From an uncultured Candidatus Melainabacteria bacterium (GTDB taxonomy: Bacteria > Cyanobacteriota > Vampirovibrionia > Gastranaerophilales > Gastranaerophilaceae), in NCBI GenBank assembly GCA_934754855.1, contig CAKVJR010000091.1:1-6833 (forward strand): a stretch of DNA of 6,833 nucleotides, read 5' to 3'. Positions 1 to 4,181 of this stretch are shown here, one piece after another. The notes beneath the pieces were generated by a model. It was not told the origin of the DNA. It made no database searches and saw only the letters and a program-made list of their open reading frames with translations. Made by a program: the position numbers and the translations under genes. The stretch's first letter is position 1, and each line of letters starts with the position of its first letter.

Positions 1-799
1 ATCTTGCTTTGACCCCGTAAGACGTGAAATTGCAAAAACAGCATTGGAAAAATTAATTCTCGACGGACGTATTCACCCCGTCAGAATTGAAGAAACCGTT
101 GAACGTGCAAAAACAGAAATCGAACAAAAGATTTTCCACGAAGGTGAAAATGCCGCAATGGATATGGGCATTATGAATTTGCACAAAGAGTTAATCAAAA
201 CTTTAGGTCGCCTCTATTACAGAACAAGTTACGGTCAAAATGTTTTGAAACACTCTCTCGAAGTCGGTCACATCGCAGGAATGATTGCAGCCGAAATCGG
301 TGCGGACGTTGCTATTACAAAACGTGCGGGTTTGCTCCACGATATCGGAAAAGCAGTTGACCAAACTCAAGAAGGTACCCACATCGAATTGGGCGTCGAA
401 CTTGCAAGAAAATACGGCGAAAAAGAAACCGTAATCCACGCAATCGAAGCACACCACGATGACGTTACCGCAAAAACAATCGAAGCGGTTTTGGTTAAAC
501 TTGCCGATGCAATCTCAGCAGGTCGCCCCGGTTCAAGACGTGACACCCTCGAAATTTACATCAAACGTTTGCAAAAACTTGAAGAAATCGCAACAAGTTA
601 CGAAGGTATTAAGCAATCGTTTGCAGTCCAAGCAGGACGTGAAGTTCGAGTTATCGTTCAACCTGAAAAATTCGACGACACAACGAGTGCAAAATTGGCA
701 AGAGATATTGCAAAACGTATCGAAGACGAACTTGATTACCCCGGACAAATCAGAGTTACCGTTGTAAGAGAAGTTCGTGTTACGGAAGTTGCAAAATAG
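1..799 (+). CDS. rny: Ribonuclease Y, C-terminal part (5' end outside window)
   Basis: RNase Y is a membrane-anchored endoribonuclease that starts mRNA decay in many bacteria. The reading frame is open from base 2, before any start codon. It begins SCFDPVRREIAKTALEKLI, the conserved end of the KH domain, so about 265 of the roughly 520 residues usual for the family are present; the N-terminal membrane anchor, coiled coil and most of the KH domain lie upstream. A TTG at 44 is internal and not the start. The HD phosphohydrolase domain is intact: NVLKHSLEVGHIAG supplies the first metal-binding His, GLLHDIGKAVDQ the HD pair, AIEAHHDD further His residues, and KLADAISAGRPGSRRD the last Asp and the family signature. 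The C-terminal GREVRVIVQP and DYPGQIRVTVVRE segments also match the family. The usual SGFDPV reads SCFDPV here. The stop is TAG, followed by a terminator. Identification is secure; ymdB downstream is its usual neighbour in Bacillus. Confidence 0.96.
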   Translation, partial: SCFDPVRREIAKTALEKLILDGRIHPVRIEETVERAKTEIEQKIFHEGENAAMDMGIMNLHKELIKTLGRLYYRTSYGQNVLKHSLEVGHIAGMIAAEIGADVAITKRAGLLHDIGKAVDQTQEGTHIELGVELARKYGEKETVIHAIEAHHDDVTAKTIEAVLVKLADAISAGRPGSRRDTLEIYIKRLQKLEEIATSYEGIKQSFAVQAGREVRVIVQPEKFDDTTSAKLARDIAKRIEDELDYPGQIRVTVVREVRVTEVAK

Positions 800-808
800 A
801 AAAACAGT

Positions 809-848
809 ACAAGAAAGCGGTATTTCGTGCCGCTTTCTTGTTATTTTT
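809..848 (+). terminator. Rho-independent terminator after rny
   Basis: ACAAGAAAGCGG (809-820) pairs perfectly with CCGCTTTCTTGT (830-841), a 12-bp stem. U-G and A-U pairs at 821/829 and 822/828 can extend it, leaving the loop TTTCG. A T-rich run, TTATTTTT, follows at 841-848. It starts about ten bases after the rny stop and is the only canonical intrinsic terminator I see in the window. It ends 11 bases before the ymdB start, so any transcript covering both genes must read through it. Confidence 0.9.
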
Positions 849-859
849 GAGAGCGGATT

Positions 860-1657
860 ATGACAAAAGATACAAAATTAAAAATTGTGTTTTTCGGAGA
901 TATGGTCGGAAAGGCTGGCAGATATGCCGTTAGAGATTTTTTGGCAGAAAAATCTTCCGAGTTTGATTTTGTTATCGCAAACGTTGAAAACGTTTCTCAC
1001 GGCTTTGGTTTAACCGAAAAAAATTATAATGAATTATCCGAATACGGCATCGATTGCATGACATCGGGCAATCATATTTGGGATAAAAAAGATATTTTTG
1101 ACTACATTGAAAATGCCGAAAAGTTAATCAGACCGGCAAATTACCCCGAACCTATCGGAAAGGGTTACAAAATTTTTGACACGCCGAAAGGAAAAATAGG
1201 CGTAATTAATTTATTGGGCAGAACATTTATGCCGACGTTCGATTCCCCGAGATACGCAGCAGAAAAGGCTATCGAAGAAATTAAAAAAGAAACGAACGTA
1301 ATTTTTGTAGATTTTCACGCAGAAGCGACAGCGGAAAAAATGTGTTATGCAAAATACCTGTCAGATTTTGGCGTAAGTGCTTTTGTCGGCACGCATACGC
1401 ACGTACAAACGGCAGATGAAACAATTATGAGCGGAAGAACCGCATATATTTCAGATGCAGGATTTTGCGGAGATACGGAAAGTATCATCGGAATGGATTA
1501 TGAATCCTCAATAAAACACATGTTAACAATGCTGCCCTGCCGTTTTGAAGTAGCAAATTCGGGCAATGTGTGCGTCAACGGCGTAGTTATTACGATTGAT
1601 GCAATCACGGGAATTGCCGAAGATATTGAAAGAATTAATTTTAAAAAGACATTATAA
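860..1657 (+). CDS. ymdB: YmdB-family metallophosphoesterase (2',3'-cyclic nucleotide phosphodiesterase)
   Basis: A 265-residue calcineurin-like phosphoesterase of the YmdB family, near the usual family length. Characterised members are dinuclear-metal cytosolic enzymes that hydrolyse 2',3'-cyclic nucleotides; in Bacillus subtilis YmdB influences biofilm and motility gene expression. The expected metal and active-site residues are visible: D14 in FFGDMVGKAGR, E43-N44 in NVENVSHGFGLTE, N71-H72 in SGNHIWDKK, H153 in VDFHAEATAEK, and H179 and H181 in GTHTHVQTADE. The late signature DAGFCGDTESIIGMD is also present. The ATG at 860 places the first beta strand (LKIVFFGD) at the N-terminus as expected; the upstream GAGAG at 849-853 is only a weak ribosome site. 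Only 11 bases separate it from the rny terminator, leaving no room for its own promoter there. The gene order rny-ymdB is also found in Bacillus, supporting a shared role in RNA turnover. A PHP gene follows after 27 bases. Confidence 0.93.
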   Translation: MTKDTKLKIVFFGDMVGKAGRYAVRDFLAEKSSEFDFVIANVENVSHGFGLTEKNYNELSEYGIDCMTSGNHIWDKKDIFDYIENAEKLIRPANYPEPIGKGYKIFDTPKGKIGVINLLGRTFMPTFDSPRYAAEKAIEEIKKETNVIFVDFHAEATAEKMCYAKYLSDFGVSAFVGTHTHVQTADETIMSGRTAYISDAGFCGDTESIIGMDYESSIKHMLTMLPCRFEVANSGNVCVNGVVITIDAITGIAEDIERINFKKTL

Positions 1658-1684
1658 GGAAAATAAGAAAATGAGAGGCTAAAA

Positions 1685-2548
1685 GTGAAAATCGATTTAC
1701 ACATTCACACCACTTATTCAGACGGTGTATTTTCGCCTGAAAAAGTTGTTGATGCTGCGATTGAAGCGGGATTAGATGCAATTGCCATAACCGATCACGA
1801 CAACGTTTTGTCCTATCCTGTGGCAAAGGCTTATCTCGACAAAATTCAAGTCGAAAATACCCCAAAACCGCTGATTTTAATACCGGGGATTGAAATTAAT
1901 ACAATTTACAAAGGTTACGAAGTCCACATTTTGGGCTATTTTATGAATTTGGAAGATGAGAATTTGAAAAAAGTTATCAAATTCCAACAAGCCGCAAGAA
2001 TTAAACAAACAAAGGAGATTTTAAAACTTCTTGCAAAAAAAGAAGGCATAAATATTGATATAGAAGAAATCCAAAAATCTGTTTCAGAAGGCGGCAGCAT
2101 CGGTCGTCCGCACCTTGCAAAAGCAATCAGCCAAGCAGGCGGAACAGCAAGCGTTGTCGATGCTTACAACAAATATATCAATAGCAAATCGCCCGTTTTT
2201 GTCCAAAGAAAAACCGTAACTCCTCACGAAGCGGTCGAAACGATTTACGATGCAGGCGGAATACCCGTATTTGCACACCCTTACGACGTCGAAATTGCGG
2301 AAAGTTTAACAAAAGAACTCATAAATTACGGTTTGAGAGGACTTGAAGCATATCACCGCAAACATTCTCCCGCAATGGTAGAATATTTTTCAACTTTGGC
2401 AGAAAAATACGGCTTGATTATGACGGGCGGTTCGGACTTCCACGCCCCGCACCCGCAAAACGGAAATATTATTTTAGGCAAAAGTTTTATCCCCGATTGG
2501 GTTTACGGCAAACTCATCGAGGAGAAAAAACGCTTGGATATGGCATAA
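1685..2548 (+). CDS. PHP-domain metal-dependent phosphoesterase (YciV/TrpH-like)
   Basis: A 287-residue PHP-domain protein close in length and motifs to the YciV/TrpH group. Members of that group include E. coli RNase AM, which trims RNA 5' ends, and phosphatases acting on nucleoside 3',5'-bisphosphates. The metal ligands lie in order: H6, H8 and D13 in KIDLHIHTTYSDG, D37-H38 in AITDHDN, E70 in PGIEIN, H81 in EVHILGYF, H143 in GRPHLAKAI, H198 in FAHPYD, and D251 and H253 in GSDFHAPH. The insert typical of this group (about residues 87-180) lies between the N-terminal and C-terminal PHP motifs. The start is GTG at 1685, fixed by the N-terminal MKIDLHIH motif and by GAGAGG at 1673-1678. It follows ymdB by 27 bases with no terminator, and its stop overlaps the start of the pilin-like gene. 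The exact substrate cannot be told from sequence; an RNA or nucleotide phosphomonoester role is inferred from the family and the neighbours. Confidence 0.88.
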   Translation: MKIDLHIHTTYSDGVFSPEKVVDAAIEAGLDAIAITDHDNVLSYPVAKAYLDKIQVENTPKPLILIPGIEINTIYKGYEVHILGYFMNLEDENLKKVIKFQQAARIKQTKEILKLLAKKEGINIDIEEIQKSVSEGGSIGRPHLAKAISQAGGTASVVDAYNKYINSKSPVFVQRKTVTPHEAVETIYDAGGIPVFAHPYDVEIAESLTKELINYGLRGLEAYHRKHSPAMVEYFSTLAEKYGLIMTGGSDFHAPHPQNGNIILGKSFIPDWVYGKLIEEKKRLDMA

Positions 2549-3183
2549 TGAAAAAAGGATATTCTCTTGTCGAACTGCTAATGTTTCTTTTCATTGTCGC
2601 AATTATTGTTGTGGCTCTGTTTCCGCTGACCGTCATCGAAAAAGACCAAGCCCAAAGAATTGCAGTTTGGAAAGATTTTTATCCCGAATTGGTTTACGTG
2701 CAGAATTTGCTCAAACATAAGGAGCCGCAAGTAATTGAGGCATATAAAGATGTTCACTACCTTGATGCGGACGTATATTTTGAAGAATATTCAAAATTTT
2801 TACCCGTTCAAAACGGCAAAGTCGTTGATAATAAACGTTACAGATACCGTTATCTCAACGGCAGAAGCGTAAAAAAATCATCAAAATATTATGCAAAAAA
2901 ATTCGTCGAACTCAAAAACGGTATGATTATCGGATTTACGGGATTCGACAGAGATGCCGATAACGTCAAAAATTCTCCGATTGGAACGATTTTTGTAGAT
3001 ATCGACGGAAAAAATAAACGGCGAAACTTTTTAGGCAGCGACGTTTATGCCGTAAATATTTATGCCGACAAACTCGAACCGCTCGGCTCAAATCTTTCAA
3101 GACAAGAAATGAAAGAAGATTGCTCACCTGTCGGAACAGGCTTGAATTGTGCCGCATATTACCTCTACGGCGGAGTATTTTAA
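2548..3183 (+). CDS. Type IV pilin-like protein (class III prepilin leader)
   Basis: A 211-residue prepilin-like protein. It starts MKKG/YSLVELL: a short basic leader, Gly4 before the predicted prepilin-peptidase cut, and Glu at mature position 5. A hydrophobic helix follows (about residues 10-30). This is the signature of type IV pilins and type II secretion pseudopilins, which are inserted in the inner membrane and assembled into a filament. The rest is a soluble domain rich in Tyr, Lys and Asp, with GTIFVDIDGKNKRRNFLG (about 146-163) and two C-terminal Cys, C192 and C201, that could form a disulfide loop. The frame is open 17 codons further upstream, but ATG 2548 is chosen because it places the leader correctly. 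It overlaps the PHP stop as TAATG with no good ribosome site nearby, which suggests translational coupling. No prepilin peptidase, assembly ATPase or other pilin gene is in the window, so its machine is unknown. Pilin-like is secure; major, minor or secretion pseudopilin is undecided. Confidence 0.85.
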   Translation: MKKGYSLVELLMFLFIVAIIVVALFPLTVIEKDQAQRIAVWKDFYPELVYVQNLLKHKEPQVIEAYKDVHYLDADVYFEEYSKFLPVQNGKVVDNKRYRYRYLNGRSVKKSSKYYAKKFVELKNGMIIGFTGFDRDADNVKNSPIGTIFVDIDGKNKRRNFLGSDVYAVNIYADKLEPLGSNLSRQEMKEDCSPVGTGLNCAAYYLYGGVF

Positions 3184-3204
3184 TTTTAAAGAAAAGGAAA
3201 TTAT

Positions 3205-3675
3205 ATGTTTGAATGGTCTTTGGAAAATTTAATCAGAACTTGCTTATATTTGGCGTGCTTTTTCACCGTCGTCGGATTGGGCAAATTCATAATTTTTTCA
3301 CTCAAAATACTAAAAATGAAGAAACAAAACAAAAAAATCAAACCGAGTTTTTTGTTTGATGAAGTTTATACATTCCAATCTGTTGCAGCGTTTTTTATCG
3401 GATTTGGCTGGCTCGGATATTTTTTGTTGAAACAACACACCCCATCAACAACATATTGTATGATTTCCGCTGTTATTGCGGGGTTTATTTGCCTGCAAAT
3501 CTCCGTCAAAACAATGTTTAAAATAAAGAAAAATTTGTTTGAAGAAACAGAAAAAGAAATGCGGATTGAAGGAAACTGTCTTGGCTGCCCCGTTGACGAA
3601 AAAAACTCGGAAGAGAACAAAGAAGAGGCTAAAGGAGAAGTTAAGGAAGATTTTTCAGACAATCAACCGCAATAA
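3205..3675 (+). CDS. Small membrane protein with acidic C-terminal tail, unrecognised
   Basis: I do not recognise this 156-residue protein. Three hydrophobic segments are visible, at about residues 10-36, 56-75 and 84-101. A basic linker (KMKKQNKKIK, 37-46) separates the first two and should be cytoplasmic under the positive-inside rule, as should the tail. The C-terminal part (about 108-156) is hydrophilic and Glu/Lys-rich, with a CLGC pair at 125-128 and a low-complexity stretch from about 131 (EKNSEENKEEAKGEVKED). The layout of one helix, a basic linker, a helix pair and a soluble tail loosely recalls the membrane part of short NfeD-like proteins, but I see no OB-fold motif, so this is only topological. 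The start is supported by AAGGAA at 3194-3199, five bases before the ATG. It follows the pilin-like gene by 21 bases without a terminator and is probably the last gene of that run. A function linked to the pilin-like protein is only a guess from position. Confidence 0.75.
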   Translation: MFEWSLENLIRTCLYLACFFTVVGLGKFIIFSLKILKMKKQNKKIKPSFLFDEVYTFQSVAAFFIGFGWLGYFLLKQHTPSTTYCMISAVIAGFICLQISVKTMFKIKKNLFEETEKEMRIEGNCLGCPVDEKNSEENKEEAKGEVKEDFSDNQPQ

Positions 3676-3690
3676 CAATGAACCCGTTAT

Positions 3691-3773
3691 GTCATTTTGA
3701 GAGGATTGCCCCCGAAATATCTGTTTTCCTAAACATTTCACAGATTCTTCGCATACGCTCAGAATGATGTGAC
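3691..3773. repeat. Imperfect palindromic element of about 83 bp
   Basis: The outer arms TCATTTTGAG (3692-3701) and CTCAGAATGA (3758-3767) are inverted repeats with one mismatch. The inner arms CGAAATATCTGT (3713-3724) and ACAGATTCTTCG (3740-3751) are inverted repeats matching at 10 of 12 positions. A small TGTTT/AAACA pair (3722-3726 and 3731-3735) sits at the tip. The whole can fold back on itself as one long imperfect hairpin. The right arm resembles the CATTCTGAGC...GAAGAATCT dispersed repeats seen in intergenic regions of many bacterial genomes. It may be a non-autonomous mobile remnant or a REP-like unit; no transposase or clear target-site duplication is visible. Confidence 0.6.
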
Positions 3774-3783
3774 AAAATTATTT

Positions 3784-3818
3784 TCATTGCGAGGAACGAA
3801 CGAGCAGAGAGCGAAACC
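3784..3818 (+). repeat. TCATTGCGAGGA repeat unit, copy 1
   Basis: This unit begins TCATTGCGAGGAACGAACGA and matches copy 2 at 3841 over its first 19-20 bases with a single one-base indel. It then diverges into GCAGAGAGCGAAACC. Units of the general form TCATTGCGAGG...GCAATCC are a recurrent type of intergenic dispersed repeat in bacteria. This copy lacks the GCAATCC end and looks degenerate. Confidence 0.55.
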
Positions 3819-3840
3819 GTATAACCTCAAGCATTTACTG

Positions 3841-3878
3841 TCATTGCGAGGACGAACGAAGTGAGGACGTGGCAATCC
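3841..3878 (+). repeat. TCATTGCGAGGA repeat unit, copy 2
   Basis: The more complete copy runs from TCATTGCGAGGACGAACGAA to GGCAATCC. ATTGC (3843-3847) and GCAAT (3872-3876) are inverted near its ends, and GAGGACG occurs twice inside (3848-3854 and 3863-3869). GGCAATCC is the reverse complement of GGATTGCC at 3703-3710 in the neighbouring palindrome, so the elements share end sequences and may have recombined or inserted into one another. It begins 57 bases after the start of copy 1. Confidence 0.55.
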
Positions 3879-3905
3879 ATTGTTTACTCATTTATCAAAA
3901 AGTAG

Positions 3906-3923
3906 GGTCGACTTCAGTCGACC
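3906..3923. repeat. GTCGAC inverted repeat hairpin
   Basis: GGTCGACT (3906-3913) and AGTCGACC (3916-3923) are perfect 8-base inverted arms separated by TC. As RNA or extruded DNA this gives a seven-base-pair stem with a four-base loop. It is far more G/C-rich than its surroundings and has no T-run after it, so it is not a standard intrinsic terminator. Its form suggests a dispersed short palindrome rather than a gene-specific operator. Confidence 0.55.
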
Positions 3924-4088
3924 AATACAGAGTTTAACATGATATGCATTCCTCGTCATATTGAGAAATGTACAATCATAGTGCAAAGTAAAAGCAAAAA
4001 GAAGTATTTGCCCTAAAAAATCCCCTCACAAGAGTGAAAATTCGAGAGAGGTAAAAAAGACGAAACAAAAATAAAAAAATCCGATATT

Positions 4089-4117
4089 TAGACTATGAAA
4101 ACAGATATGTTTATGAT
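4089..4117 (+). promoter_or_regulatory. Candidate sigma-70-type promoter for ppdK
   Basis: TAGACT at 4089-4094 matches the -35 consensus TTGACA at four of six positions. TATGAT at 4112-4117 matches the -10 consensus at five of six, and the spacer is exactly 17 bases. Transcription would begin near 4124, giving a leader of about 57 bases. Because the region is very A/T-rich, chance matches are likely. TATATT at 4122-4127 and TATAAA at 4129-4134 are rival -10 boxes but have no visible -35. Confidence 0.4.
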
Positions 4118-4127
4118 AACTTATATT

Positions 4128-4142
4128 CTATAAATGTTATAG
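4128..4142. promoter_or_regulatory. Perfect dyad CTATAA-ATG-TTATAG upstream of ppdK
   Basis: Six-base perfect inverted arms flank a three-base spacer. A second, overlapping dyad can be drawn: ATAACTTATA (4116-4125) against TATAA-AT-GTTAT (4129-4140), with a two-base bulge. If the candidate promoter is right, this lies at about +4 to +18, where a bound repressor could block initiation or where the RNA would form a weak 5' hairpin. I cannot assign a regulator. Confidence 0.35.
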
Positions 4143-4147
4143 TATTT

Positions 4148-4164
4148 CATGCTTTTAAAGCATG
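4148..4164. promoter_or_regulatory. Perfect dyad CATGCTTT-T-AAAGCATG before the ppdK ribosome site
   Basis: Eight-base perfect inverted arms lie around one central base. The RNA could form a seven-base-pair stem (CAUGCUU/AAGCAUG) with a three-base loop. It ends four bases before the Shine-Dalgarno at 4168, so it could affect ribosome access or protect the mRNA. It could equally be a protein-binding operator. There is no following T-run, so it is not a terminator. Confidence 0.45.
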
Positions 4165-4167
4165 CCT

Positions 4168-4174
4168 AAAGGAG
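4168..4174 (+). promoter_or_regulatory. Strong ribosome binding site of ppdK
   Basis: AAAGGAG lies seven bases before the ATG at 4182. It is the strongest Shine-Dalgarno in the window and fixes the ppdK start. Confidence 0.8.
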
Positions 4175-4181
4175 AAAAAAT

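Larger units (their letters stand above)
3676..4181. other. Long intergenic region with small repeats and the ppdK leader
   Basis: About 500 bases lie between two + strand genes with no credible coding sequence. From left to right it holds an 83-bp imperfect palindrome, two related TCATTGCGAGGA units, and a GTCGAC hairpin. A short piece, GTCATATTGAGA at 3955-3966, matches the left end of the palindrome (GTCATTTTGAGA, 3691-3702) at 11 of 12 bases. From about 3980 to 4080 the sequence is purine-rich and mostly featureless, apart from a small TCAC-AAGA-GTGA hairpin at 4026-4037. The last 90 bases carry the probable ppdK promoter and leader. There is no canonical terminator after the gene ending at 3675; the palindrome, followed by an A/T-rich run at 3774-3784, may serve instead. 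Confidence 0.8.

Noticed and set aside
1671..1682. ATG-AGA-GGC-TAA mini-frame just before the PHP start
   Set aside because: Three codons overlapping the PHP ribosome site are expected by chance. AAGGA at 1656-1660 is too far upstream to support it well.
2497..2547. Upstream extension of the pilin-like frame by 17 codons
   Set aside because: It overlaps the PHP coding region and would bury the prepilin leader. MKKG/YSLVELL at ATG 2548 is the clear start.
3678..3767. A 29-codon reading frame from ATG 3678 to TGA 3765-3767
   Set aside because: It lies almost wholly within the palindromic element and ends in its right arm. It has no Shine-Dalgarno and its sequence is explained by the repeat.
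3784..3882. CRISPR-like spaced repeats
   Set aside because: Only two imperfect copies diverging after about 20 bases, with no regular spacer pattern and no cas genes.
3939..4016. A 25-codon reading frame in the spacer before ppdK
   Set aside because: Only a poor CAGAG precedes it, it crosses a fragment of the repeat element, and its Lys-rich end reflects the A-rich sequence. Nothing supports translation.
4021..4056. Possible intrinsic terminator on the minus strand using TCAC/GTGA and CCTC/GAGG pairs
   Set aside because: The two pairings share bases and exclude each other. Each stem is only four base pairs, and no minus-strand gene needs a terminator here.
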